DNA of 7,008 nt from Lentisphaeraceae bacterium (GCA_004551905.1 SFPL01000105.1:1-7008), one strand, 5' to 3'. Positions 1 to 6,947 are shown, counted from the first letter of the stretch. Numbers and translations: made by a program. Notes: a model not told the origin generated them from the letters alone.

Positions 1-1
1 C

Positions 2-33
2 AAAAGTCAAGGGGGAATCTGCAAAAAAGTCAA
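2..33. repeat. Direct repeat AAAAGTCAA, two copies
   Basis: The 9-mer AAAAGTCAA occurs at 2-10 and 25-33, 23 bp apart. It could be a pair of protein-binding half sites or the end of an array continuing to the left of the window. Only two copies are visible, so the significance is low. Confidence 0.3.
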
Positions 34-76
34 AATATGCAGGACGGGCCGGGATGGCGCGACGCCATCCCGGCCC
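23..76 (-). terminator. GC-rich hairpin, likely terminator of the operon
   Basis: Positions 46-59 (GGGCCGGGATGGCG) pair perfectly with 63-76 across a 3-base loop, giving a 14-bp stem. Read on the minus strand the stem comes about 95 bases after the receptor stop codon and is followed by TTTT (35-32) and TTTTTT (28-23). The T-tracts begin 10 bases after the stem rather than directly, so termination efficiency is uncertain. No T-tract follows on the plus strand, which favours a role for the minus-strand operon. Confidence 0.55.
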
Positions 77-170
77 TGTGGACAAAGGTCGCCTCCTACG
101 GCCTACCTGTGCGAAGAATTAGGGATTTGTAATCCGTGCAGCAACCAGCAGCCGGTATTCAGTGGGGTTG
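77..170. other. Non-coding 3' region with a small inverted repeat
   Basis: There is no credible gene here. The region contains GGATTTGTAATCC at 123-135, in which GGATT and AATCC can form a 5-bp stem around TGT, and a GC-rich stretch GGTCGCCTCCTACGGCC at 87-103. Together with the neighbouring hairpin this looks like the kind of sequence found in dispersed intergenic repeats, but the window has no second copy to prove it. Confidence 0.3.
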
Positions 171-1967
171 TTACCATTTCCAGGTCAGCGACGCGTAGGC
201 GGAAATGCCGGCGGCGCACTGGCCGGGAAAGACCTCGAAGCCCTGGTCGAAGATGTCGTCCACGCCGAGCCGGGCGGTGACGCCGCGGAAAAACGGCAGC
301 TCCCAGCCCGCCTCCGCGCGCGAGACGTTGCGGACGCGTTCGCCGCGCCGGACCGGATTGCGCTCCCACACCTCCACTCCCTGGCTCCAGGACAGCGAAA
401 GACCGTCTGCGATCTCCCACTTGAGCGTCCCCACGAGCCCTGCGAGCGGATAGTCGAGCGCGTAGCGCGAGGCATAGCCTTCCACATCGGAGAACTTCTT
501 CGCGAGCTCTCCCTCCACGCGCAGCGTCACTCCGCCGCCGAGCCGCCACTCCCCTTCGCCCGACGCGCCGAAGATGTCGACTTCGCCCAGGTCGGTCGCG
601 TACCACGCCGACGACCGCGAGGTCTTGAGCCAGTCGACGAGATGGGAGCTGCGCGCGTAGAATACGCCGATGCGTCCCTCGGCGAAAACGCCCCCGGAGC
701 CTTCCTGGCTCCGCTCGCGCACGAGATCGAGCGCGACGGTGCGGCGTCCCTTGAGCGGCAGGCCGGAATTGCCGAGCGAGGACGGCGACTCGTAGTTGAG
801 CTCGGTGTAGCTCGGCGCGCGATACGCCTCGCGGTACGAGAGCTGCGCCTGGGTGCGCTCGTCGAGGCGGTAGACGATTCCGCCGACTCCGGAAAAGCGG
901 CTGTTGTAGTTGCTGAAGAGGTCGGCCGACGGTCCGAGCGAAAACTCCCAGTCGCCGACGGCGACGCCGGGGATCGCGGCGAGCGACTCCTGGACGCGGG
1001 AATGGTCGCCGAGCGACCGAGAGCGGATGATCTCGAAGAGCGTGTCGCTGCGCAGGTCGACGAAAAACATCTCCGAGAGGACGCGCCGCGTCGCGCCGTG
1101 GAGGACGACGGTGTCGGAGGTGTGACGGTTTTCGTAGAACTCGTGGTCGTAGCGGTCGAGCCAGTAGACGTCGTGCTCGCGCTGCCAGGACACCGTCAGC
1201 TCGGCGGGCTGTCCGTCGCCGGCGTCGTACTTCCAGGAGCCGAAGAGCATGCCTCCGGCGTCCTCCTCCCAGGCCGGATACTTCTCGTTCGCGCCGTAGG
1301 CGCCGCGCACGCCGAAGTCGCGCCAGAACCCTGCGACGAGCAGGTCCGCGCGCCAGTTCTCCGCCAGCGCGCCGACGCGTCCGCCCGCAGCCACCCGCCA
1401 GAGCGAGTTGTCGTCGTAGCCGTCCACGCGGTCAGCGTGCGCCGAGTCGACGAACGCCCCCGCCCAGCCGCGCACAGAATCGGAAATCGCAAAACCCTCC
1501 GCCGCGTCGGCGCGGACGAAGGCGAGCCCGCGCAGACCGGCGCCGGCAGTGACGGAGCCCTCGCGTCCCAACGGCGCGGAAAGCTCGAGCGCAAGCGCGC
1601 CGGCGGTGTGCCCGGCAGTCCGCCGCGCGAGGTCGAGCGCGGTCGGCACGTCCACGCCGCCGATCCACGCCGAGGGGATCGGCAGGTCGGCGTTGAAGTG
1701 CTCGGTGTGGGCGTTGCGGAGCGGCGCGCCGGCGAGGACGAGTCCGGACTCGGAGAACGCGCCGGCGTTGACGCTGAGGTCGACGAGCCCGCCCGCCGGA
1801 CCCTGCTCGCGCGCCGCAAACGCAGCGTTCGCGCCTCGCCAGGGCGCATCCGCCGGACTGACGGCGGCGGCGACCAGCCGCTCGCCCCAGACCTCGACCG
1901 GCTGGAGCTCCTGAACGGAATTGGTCGCGGCGGAAAGAGCCGCCGCGATTAGAAACGCGCCTGTCAT
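171..1967 (-). CDS. TonB-dependent outer-membrane receptor, BtuB-like size and layout
   Basis: This 598-residue protein is probably a gated outer-membrane beta-barrel that imports a ligand using energy from TonB. The ligand cannot be read from sequence. A short hydrophobic stretch at residues 4-18 may be a signal peptide. A TonB-box-like segment (VEVWGERL, 24-31) follows, then a plug-like region at about 55-130 containing the family-type stretch LVLAGAPLRNAHTEHFNADLP (start 76), where most relatives have DGVP instead of AGAP. The rest is alternating barrel strands, with the characteristic YREAYRAPSYTELNY near 378-392 and LGNSGLPLKGRR near 398-409. The end matches the family: VDDIFDQGFEVFPG at 569-582 and a terminal aromatic strand YASLTWKW. 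The length is close to BtuB (about 614). The ATG at 1967 is the only choice, since an in-frame TAG lies four codons upstream. An AAGGAG lies 12 bases before it, inside the end of trpB2, so the spacing is rather long. It is the last gene of the operon. The signal peptide has no Lys or Arg in its n-region, which is unusual. Confidence 0.88.
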   Translation of the reverse strand: MTGAFLIAAALSAATNSVQELQPVEVWGERLVAAAVSPADAPWRGANAAFAAREQGPAGGLVDLSVNAGAFSESGLVLAGAPLRNAHTEHFNADLPIPSAWIGGVDVPTALDLARRTAGHTAGALALELSAPLGREGSVTAGAGLRGLAFVRADAAEGFAISDSVRGWAGAFVDSAHADRVDGYDDNSLWRVAAGGRVGALAENWRADLLVAGFWRDFGVRGAYGANEKYPAWEEDAGGMLFGSWKYDAGDGQPAELTVSWQREHDVYWLDRYDHEFYENRHTSDTVVLHGATRRVLSEMFFVDLRSDTLFEIIRSRSLGDHSRVQESLAAIPGVAVGDWEFSLGPSADLFSNYNSRFSGVGGIVYRLDERTQAQLSYREAYRAPSYTELNYESPSSLGNSGLPLKGRRTVALDLVRERSQEGSGGVFAEGRIGVFYARSSHLVDWLKTSRSSAWYATDLGEVDIFGASGEGEWRLGGGVTLRVEGELAKKFSDVEGYASRYALDYPLAGLVGTLKWEIADGLSLSWSQGVEVWERNPVRRGERVRNVSRAEAGWELPFFRGVTARLGVDDIFDQGFEVFPGQCAAGISAYASLTWKW

Positions 1968-1976
1968 TTCCGAAGC

Positions 1977-3350
1977 CTACTCCTTGACCTTGGGCAGCTT
2001 CTCGAGGCTGATCCGGATGTCCTCGTCGGTCGGCTCGCAGTCCTCCATCCGCCCGTCGTTGAACGCCTGGTAGGCGATGAGGTCGAAGTACCCGGTGCCG
2101 GTGAGTCCGAAGAGGATCGTCTCCTCGCGCCCCTCGGCCTTGCACTTCAGCGCTTCGTCGATCGCCGCGCGGATGGCGTGGCTGGACTCCGGCGCGGGCA
2201 GGATGCCCTCGACGCGGGCGAACTGCACCGCGGCGGCGAAGACGTCGGTCTGCTTCACCGAGACGGCCTCCATGAGTTTCTGGTCATAGAGCTCCGACAG
2301 CGTGGAGCTCATGCCGTGGAAGCGGAGCCCGCCGGAGTGGCTCGGCGAGGGGATGTAGTCCGCGCCGATGGTGTACATCTTCGCGAGCGGGCAGATGCGG
2401 CCGGTGTCGCAGTAGTCGTAGGCGTAGGCGCCGCGGGTGAACGACGGGCAGCTCGCCGGCTCGACGGCGACAATGCGGCAGTCGCGCTCGCCGCGCAGCT
2501 TCTCGCCCATGAACGGAGCGATGAGCCCGCCGAGGTTGGAGCCGCCGCCGGCGCAGCCGATGATCACGTCCGGATACTCGCCGAGCTTCTCGAAGGCGGC
2601 GTGCGCCTCGAGGCCGATGATGGACTGGTGCAGGAGAACCTGGTTGAGCACCGACCCGAGCACGTAGCGGTAGCCCGGGTTCTTCACCGCCGTCTCCACC
2701 GCCTCGGAGATCGCGCAGCCGAGCGAGCCGGTGGTGCCGGGGTGCTCGGCGTTGATGAGCTTGCCGACCTCGGTGGTCATCGACGGCGACGGCGTCACCT
2801 CCGCGCCGTAGGTGCGCATCACCTCGCGGCGGAACGGCTTCTGCTCGTAGGAGCACTTCACCATGAAGACCTTGCAGTCGAGGCCGAAGAACGAGCAGGC
2901 CATCGAGAGCGCCGTGCCCCACTGCCCCGCGCCGGTCTCGGTGGTCACGCCCTTGAGCCCCTGCGCCTTGGCGTAGTACGCCTGGGCGACGGCCGAGTTG
3001 AGCTTGTGCGAGCCGGAGGTGTTGTTGCCCTCGAACTTGTAGTATATCTTCGCCGGGGTGCCGAGAGCCTTCTCGAGGAAGTACGCGCGCACGAGCGGCG
3101 AGGGACGGAACATGCGGTAGAAGTCGCGTATCTCGCGGGGGATCTCGAACTGGGCGGTGTCGTTGTCCAGCTCCTGGCGGACCAGCTCTTTGCAGAACAC
3201 CGGCTCGAGGTCCTCGGCGGTGCAGGGCTTGCCGGTGGCGGGCACGATGAGCGGAGCGGGCTTCTTCTTCATGTCCGCGCGCATGTTGTACCAGAACTTC
3301 GGCACTTCGTCTTCGCCGAGGTAGGTCTTGTAGGGGATGATTTTACTCAT
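1977..3350 (-). CDS. trpB2: TrpB2-type tryptophan synthase beta chain (PLP enzyme)
   Basis: A 457-residue fold-type II PLP enzyme. It is longer than classical TrpB (about 397) and matches the TrpB-like/TrpB2 group in length and in its N-terminal extension (YKTYLGEDEVPKFWYNMRAD). The known family reaction is condensation of indole with L-serine (or phosphoserine in some TrpB2) to tryptophan. Visible active-site features are GSHKLNSA with the PLP lysine at Lys116, ETGAGQWG with the catalytic-type Glu138, the phosphate-binding GCAGGGSN at 265-272, EGILPAPESSHA at 381-392 with Glu388, and LTGTGYFD at 416-423 near the cofactor ring. The set is complete, so the enzyme should be active. The start is supported by GAAAGGA 9 bases upstream of the ATG. 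It lies 29 bp after rdgB and 9 bp before the receptor gene. No trpA or other trp gene is visible, which is common for TrpB2 and suggests indole salvage or another beta-substitution rather than the full synthase complex. The true substrate is an inference. Confidence 0.93.
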   Translation of the reverse strand: MSKIIPYKTYLGEDEVPKFWYNMRADMKKKPAPLIVPATGKPCTAEDLEPVFCKELVRQELDNDTAQFEIPREIRDFYRMFRPSPLVRAYFLEKALGTPAKIYYKFEGNNTSGSHKLNSAVAQAYYAKAQGLKGVTTETGAGQWGTALSMACSFFGLDCKVFMVKCSYEQKPFRREVMRTYGAEVTPSPSMTTEVGKLINAEHPGTTGSLGCAISEAVETAVKNPGYRYVLGSVLNQVLLHQSIIGLEAHAAFEKLGEYPDVIIGCAGGGSNLGGLIAPFMGEKLRGERDCRIVAVEPASCPSFTRGAYAYDYCDTGRICPLAKMYTIGADYIPSPSHSGGLRFHGMSSTLSELYDQKLMEAVSVKQTDVFAAAVQFARVEGILPAPESSHAIRAAIDEALKCKAEGREETILFGLTGTGYFDLIAYQAFNDGRMEDCEPTDEDIRISLEKLPKVKE

Positions 3351-3379
3351 CTTGATGCTTCCTTTCTCATACTTGAAAA

Positions 3380-3955
3380 TCAGTCCGCTCCTTCGCCGGC
3401 GAGAATCCGCCGCGCCTCCGCGAGCGCGCGTCCGCGGTGGGAGATCGCGTTCTTCTCGGCGGCGGAAAGCTCCGCAAAACTCTTCTCGAATCCGTCCGGC
3501 ACGAAGAGCGGGTCGTAGCCGAAGCCCTCCGCGCCGCTCGGAGCGAGGGCGATGCGGCCGAAGACGCGGCCGAAGACGACGTGCTCGCGGCCGTCTGGCC
3601 CGACGAGCGCCACCGCGCAGGTGAAGTTGGCGCGGCGGTCCGCGATGCCTTCGAGGTTCTTGAGGAGAAGCGCGTTGTTCGCGGGCGTACTCGTCGGCTC
3701 GCCCGCGTAGCGCGCGCTCCTCACCCCCGGCGCGCCGCCGAGCGCGGCGACCTCAAGCCCGGAATCGTCCGCCATGCACCACTCGCCGCGGTGTCGCGAC
3801 GCGATCGCCCGCACCTTGATGAGCGCGTTGCCGGCAAAGTCCGGCGCGTCCTCCACGACGCCGGCGGGGTCGTCGGCGACGATTTCGAACTTCGGCAGGA
3901 TCTGGGAAATCTCGCGGAGCTTGTGCTCGTTGTGGGTGGCGACGTAGAGCTTCAT
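3380..3955 (-). CDS. rdgB: Non-canonical purine NTP pyrophosphatase (RdgB/HAM1 family)
   Basis: A 191-residue cytoplasmic housekeeping enzyme that hydrolyses ITP, dITP and XTP to the monophosphate plus pyrophosphate, keeping deaminated purines out of DNA and RNA. The length is normal for the family (about 190-200). Motifs appear in the expected order: the N-terminal ATHNEHKLREI at 6-16 (family pattern [ST]xNxxKxxE), VEDAPDFAGNALIKV at 34-48, ADDSGLEV at 62-69 with the metal/catalytic Asp63-Asp64, PGVRSARYAG at 76-85, EGFGYDPLF at 143-151, and a C-terminal KNAISHRGRAL at 168-178. The ATG at 3955 is chosen because MKLYVATHN begins the family homology. Longer in-frame versions add 41 arginine-rich residues that are only antisense/frame-shadow sequence of the preceding gene. 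That ATG overlaps the TGA of the preceding gene (ATGA), and no Shine-Dalgarno sequence is visible, so translation is probably coupled. Confidence 0.95.
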   Translation of the reverse strand: MKLYVATHNEHKLREISQILPKFEIVADDPAGVVEDAPDFAGNALIKVRAIASRHRGEWCMADDSGLEVAALGGAPGVRSARYAGEPTSTPANNALLLKNLEGIADRRANFTCAVALVGPDGREHVVFGRVFGRIALAPSGAEGFGYDPLFVPDGFEKSFAELSAAEKNAISHRGRALAEARRILAGEGAD

Positions 3956-4842
3956 CGGGTAATCACGAGACCGTTGGCCACGGCGCGCGGCCTGCCGTCG
4001 CTCGGCCGGTTGAGATATTCGCCTTCGACCCAGAGCGCGGTGGAGCCGCCGCCGTCGAACTGCCCAGCGTCGGTGCAACCCTCGCGCCTGAGAATCTCCG
4101 CCGCGTGCATGGACGGCATCCCGAGCGACCAGCCGAGCTGCCGCGCATCGGCGACGAGAAACACCACCAAGTTTGTGCCGAGGCCGACGATCGAGCGCGG
4201 ATAGTTCTTCTGATCGTCATTTGGATAGCAGACGTGGTTCTTGCCGTCGATAACCTTGCCGTTCTGGAGCGGACGGTTCCAGACGCGGATGGCGTCGACC
4301 AGCTCCGCGCCGTCCATGAACGCCCTGAATTCAGCGCCCTTGCCCTTCGACGAGAGCTTGCCGAAACCGAGCGAACCGTCGGCGCGGCGGCCGACAACCT
4401 CGTAGCCAGACGGTCCCCAGCAGCCGATCTCCTCGAGCCTGCCGTCGACGAGGGTGATCCCGAACGGACGCGCCGGCTCGGCCGGCTTGCCGTCCTTGGC
4501 GCCCTTCTCGTAGAGGAAGAAGTCGCCGTTGAGCGCGGCGACCGGCTTGCCGCCGGATTCGCGGGCCGCCTTCTTCGCCAGCGCCTCGGGCGTGAGGCGC
4601 GTGGCCCTGCCCTCCTTCCCCAGCACGAACCTGAGCTTCAGCTTCGGGTCGGCGGCGAGGTCGAACTTCGCCATCCTCACCTCGCACGGCGTCTCGGGGA
4701 CGCGCAGCGAGATCACGGAAACGCCCGGCGAGACCTGCCGCTCCTCGCGCACGACGGTCGCGAAGTCCAGCCTCGGCGACGCGGGCGCCGCCAGGATGGA
4801 CAGCGCCTGCGAAATCGCTGCGGCCTGGGCGAGAAGCGGCAT
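3952..4842 (-). CDS. Phosphodiester glycosidase domain protein (NAGPA-like, formerly DUF2233)
   Basis: With the ATG at 4842 this is a 296-residue protein of the phosphodiester glycosidase family, named after the mammalian uncovering enzyme that removes GlcNAc from GlcNAc-1-phospho-mannose. Bacterial members are mostly uncharacterised, and the substrate here is unknown. Typical motifs are NGDFF at 105-109, PRSIVGLGTN at 215-224, the hallmark QFDGGGSTALWVEG at 261-274, and NRPSDGRPRAVANGLVI at 278-294. Residues 1-20 are hydrophobic and Ala/Leu-rich, resembling a signal peptide, so it probably acts in the periplasm or outside the cell; the n-region lacks basic residues. The 4842 start is preferred over an in-frame GTG at 4890, which would add 16 residues and overlap fucI by 40 bp without any visible ribosome site. 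The chosen start has AAGG 6 bases upstream, merged with the fucI stop codon. Its own stop overlaps the rdgB start by 4 bp. Confidence 0.88.
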   Translation of the reverse strand: MPLLAQAAAISQALSILAAPASPRLDFATVVREERQVSPGVSVISLRVPETPCEVRMAKFDLAADPKLKLRFVLGKEGRATRLTPEALAKKAARESGGKPVAALNGDFFLYEKGAKDGKPAEPARPFGITLVDGRLEEIGCWGPSGYEVVGRRADGSLGFGKLSSKGKGAEFRAFMDGAELVDAIRVWNRPLQNGKVIDGKNHVCYPNDDQKNYPRSIVGLGTNLVVFLVADARQLGWSLGMPSMHAAEILRREGCTDAGQFDGGGSTALWVEGEYLNRPSDGRPRAVANGLVITR

Positions 4843-4848
4843 CGTCGG

Positions 4849-4853
4849 CCTTA
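4849..4853 (-). promoter_or_regulatory. Shine-Dalgarno site merged with the fucI stop codon
   Basis: Read on the minus strand, the fucI stop TAA runs directly into GG, making TAAGG. Its AAGG lies 6 bases before the ATG at 4842. This decides the start of the phosphodiester glycosidase and implies that ribosomes finishing fucI can reinitiate at once. Confidence 0.6.
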
Positions 4854-6653
4854 CCTGTTGGTCGCGTAGAGCGGACCGAAGTTCGCGCACGCGCGGTAGT
4901 CCGCGCCCGTCGGGTCGTCGGACGTGCCGAAGAGGCCCCAGCAGTGCGGCTGGAACACCTTGTCCTCAGGCACGTTGTGCATGGCGACCGGAATGCGGAG
5001 CATCGACGCGAGCGTGATGAGGTCGGCGCCGATGTGGCCGTAGGCGATCGCGCCGTGGTTCGCGGCCCAGGCGTTCATCACCGAGTAGACGTCCTTGAAG
5101 AAGCCCTTGCCGGTGAGCCGCGGCGTGAACCACGTGCACGGCCACTCCGGGTTGGTGCGTTCCATGAGCGTCTTCTGCTGCTTCGGGTCGAGCGTGACCG
5201 ACCAGCCCTCGGCGATCTGGAGGACGGGGCCCTGGCCCTTGACGATCGAGATGCGCGTCATCGTCAGCGGCATCCCCTTCGGCGTCAGGAACGAGCTCGA
5301 GAAGCCGCCGCCGCGGAAGTACTCGACGCCCGCCGGCACCCACTTCGTCGCATTCAGCGTCGCGTCGATGTCCTTCTGGGTGACGTCCCACCAGTTCTTG
5401 AAGACGGCCTTGCCCTTCTCCTTCATCTCGCCCGCCGCGTCAAGGCAGCAGGAGCCGGAGTTGAGCAGGTGGATGATGCCCGCCTTGGCGTCCTTGGGAA
5501 GCCCCTTGCCGGTCGCGCGCTTAACCGCCGCGTCGCTCCAGTAGGTGCGCACGTCGGCGAACATCGACGCCTTGTTGGTGAGGAGCCACATCAGCAGCAT
5601 GCAGATGCCGTTGAGCGAGTCGTTCTCGGTCGCGAGGATCTGCGGCATCTTCTTGCCGTTCCAGTCGAACGACGTGTTGCACATCACCTCGGCGACGTCG
5701 CCGTTCGGCCAGTGGTCGGTCCACTGCCGCTGGCCCTGGAAGCCGCCGGCGATGGCGTTGCGGCCGACCGCCTCCTCGCCGAAGCCCATCTCCTTCAGCT
5801 TGGGGTTGCCGGCCATCATGTCGCGGACGATGATCGCCATCTTGGCGATGAACTCCCAGTCCTTGTCCTTCTCGGCGCGCGACTTCTGGATCTTGGCGGG
5901 GTTGTAGTCCTTGCCCTCCTTGAGGTTCTTGCGCATCCACGCGATCGCCTTCTTGTACTCCTCCTTGTCGTAGATGCCCTCCTCCATGCGGCGGAGGATC
6001 TCGCACTCGTCCATGTTCTCCGGGGCGATGCCGAGGTAGTCCTGCATGAAGTTGACGTCCACGAACGAGCCCGCAATGCCCATCGCGGAAGTTCCGATGG
6101 AGAGGTAGCTCTTGCCCTTCATCATCGCGACGGCGAGACCTGCCTTGGCGAAACGGAGAATCTTCTCGGCGACGTCGGCGGGGATCTTCGAGGACTCGTC
6201 GCGGTTCTGCACCTCGTGGCCGTAGATGCCGTAGGCGGGCATGCCGCGCTGCGCGTAGCCGGCGAGCATGCAGGCGAGGTAGACGGCGCCGGGGCGCTCG
6301 GTGCCGTTGAAGCCCCAGACGGCCTTCGGCATCTGCGGGTCGAGGTCCATTGTCTCGGTGCCGTAGCACCAGCACGGCGTAACCGAGAGCGAGACGCCCA
6401 CGTTGTTGTCGCGGAACTTGTTCGCGCACATCGCCGCCTCGAAGCGGCCGCCGATCGTCGTGTCGGCGATGACGCACTGGACGGGCGTGCCGTCCGGATA
6501 GCGCAGGTTCTCCGAGATGAGCTTTGCGGCGGCCTTGGCCATCTCCATGGTCTGGTCCTCGAGCGACTCCCTGACGCCGCGCCGGCGGCCGTCGATGATC
6601 GGGCGGATGCCGACCTTGGGGAAACCATTGTGGGTGAACACTGTCTGTGCCAT
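4851..6653 (-). CDS. fucI: L-fucose isomerase
   Basis: A 600-residue cytoplasmic aldose-ketose isomerase that converts L-fucose to L-fuculose (and in the family D-arabinose to D-ribulose) with Mn2+. E. coli FucI has 591 residues, so the length is right. Family stretches are conserved throughout: GIRPIIDGRRRGVRESLEDQ from 15, TPCWCYGTETMDLDP from 92, KAVWGFNGTERPGAVYLA from 110, GFQGQRQWTDHWPNGD near 304-319, CNTSFDWNG from 325, LATENDSLNG near 340-349, FADVRTYWS from 365, EYFRGGGFSSSFLT from 444, LQIAEGWSV near 478-486, ANHG at 531-534 and DYRACANFGPLY near the end. Glu322, Asp345 and His533 are the apparent counterparts of the E. coli metal-site residues Glu337, Asp361 and His528. The first seven residues are extra compared with E. 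coli, but the ATG at 6653 has a good GGAGAGG ribosome site about 8 bases upstream. It is the first gene after the promoter at 6730-6759. No fuculokinase or aldolase lies within the window. Confidence 0.97.
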   Translation of the reverse strand: MAQTVFTHNGFPKVGIRPIIDGRRRGVRESLEDQTMEMAKAAAKLISENLRYPDGTPVQCVIADTTIGGRFEAAMCANKFRDNNVGVSLSVTPCWCYGTETMDLDPQMPKAVWGFNGTERPGAVYLACMLAGYAQRGMPAYGIYGHEVQNRDESSKIPADVAEKILRFAKAGLAVAMMKGKSYLSIGTSAMGIAGSFVDVNFMQDYLGIAPENMDECEILRRMEEGIYDKEEYKKAIAWMRKNLKEGKDYNPAKIQKSRAEKDKDWEFIAKMAIIVRDMMAGNPKLKEMGFGEEAVGRNAIAGGFQGQRQWTDHWPNGDVAEVMCNTSFDWNGKKMPQILATENDSLNGICMLLMWLLTNKASMFADVRTYWSDAAVKRATGKGLPKDAKAGIIHLLNSGSCCLDAAGEMKEKGKAVFKNWWDVTQKDIDATLNATKWVPAGVEYFRGGGFSSSFLTPKGMPLTMTRISIVKGQGPVLQIAEGWSVTLDPKQQKTLMERTNPEWPCTWFTPRLTGKGFFKDVYSVMNAWAANHGAIAYGHIGADLITLASMLRIPVAMHNVPEDKVFQPHCWGLFGTSDDPTGADYRACANFGPLYATNR

Positions 6654-6701
6654 TTTCTTGTCCTCTCCTTGTCTGTTTGTCGCCTGCAGCGAAACCTTCT
6701 G

Positions 6702-6711
6702 GCGGCGCCGC
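6702..6711. promoter_or_regulatory. 10-bp perfect palindrome in the fucI leader
   Basis: GCGGCGCCGC reads the same on both strands and sits roughly 12-21 bases after the predicted transcription start. It could be a repressor operator or part of a leader hairpin. In GC-rich DNA such a palindrome can also arise by chance, so this is only a candidate. Confidence 0.25.
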
Positions 6712-6729
6712 GACGCCGATTGGTGGCAA

Positions 6730-6759
6730 ATAATACCACAACCCGGGCCTCGGAGTCAA
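6730..6759 (-). promoter_or_regulatory. Strong sigma70-type promoter with extended -10, for the fucI operon
   Basis: On the minus strand TTGACT (6759-6754) is followed after 18 bp by TATTAT (6735-6730), and the -10 is preceded by TG with one base between (TGGTATTAT), an extended -10. Transcription would begin near 6723, giving a leader of about 70 nt before the fucI ATG. The position, orientation and low GC of the -10 in otherwise GC-rich DNA all agree. Nothing else of this quality lies between it and fucI. Confidence 0.7.
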
Positions 6760-6789
6760 GTGCGACTGGTGCTCTTCCAGAAATTACAA

Positions 6790-6833
6790 GTCTTCGGGGC
6801 GGTAAGAGCCATCCGCCCTCCCGCCCAGAAGAC
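6790..6833 (-). other. Large imperfect stem-loop between the two promoter candidates
   Basis: The arms 6790-6802 (GTCTTCGGGGCGG on plus) and 6821-6833 (CCGCCCAGAAGAC) pair over 13 positions with one mismatch, leaving an 18-base loop. No clear T-run follows in either direction, so it is not a classical intrinsic terminator. It could terminate or attenuate transcription from further upstream in a factor-dependent way, or be the core of a dispersed intergenic repeat. Confidence 0.45.
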
Positions 6834-6947
6834 AACACCCTCAAACGGTTGCGAGTCAACCCGACAAATCAGGCCCGCCAGCCAGTAGCCAGTGCAACAC
6901 TCGTTGCGTAGCCCTGTGCCGACGATGCTTTCTTGCTTGATGTTGGT

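Noticed and set aside
77..170. Possible tRNA or other structured RNA gene
   Set aside because: No cloverleaf, T-loop consensus or acceptor pairing could be found. Only a small inverted repeat is visible.
103..606. A 167-codon minus-strand frame crossing the end of the receptor gene
   Set aside because: Most of it is an out-of-frame, arginine-rich shadow of the receptor, and the portion beyond 171 is short and matches nothing.
162..1952. A 596-codon open frame on the plus strand
   Set aside because: It is exactly antisense to the TonB receptor, its translation is Arg/Ala/Glu/Val-rich without any family motif, and long antisense frames are expected where codons end in G or C.
2178..3518. A 446-codon open frame on the plus strand
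   Set aside because: It is a shadow of trpB2 and rdgB with no domain of its own and a biased composition.
3956..4078. A 41-residue N-terminal extension of RdgB
   Set aside because: The added residues are arginine-rich frame-shadow sequence within the phosphodiester glycosidase gene. The family homology begins at the ATG at 3955.
4843..4890. An earlier GTG start for the phosphodiester glycosidase
   Set aside because: It overlaps fucI by 40 bp and has no ribosome site, whereas the ATG at 4842 has AAGG at a suitable distance and places a hydrophobic signal-like segment at the N-terminus.
4944..6911. A 655-codon open frame on the plus strand
   Set aside because: It lies antisense to fucI, has a low-complexity His/Leu/Arg/Asp/Val composition and no recognisable domain. 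FucI on the other strand matches its family along the full length.
6780..6945. Possible homology between the left and right intergenic regions
   Set aside because: Only a short GGCTRCTGGYTG-like similarity is shared. This is too short to call them copies of one repeat.
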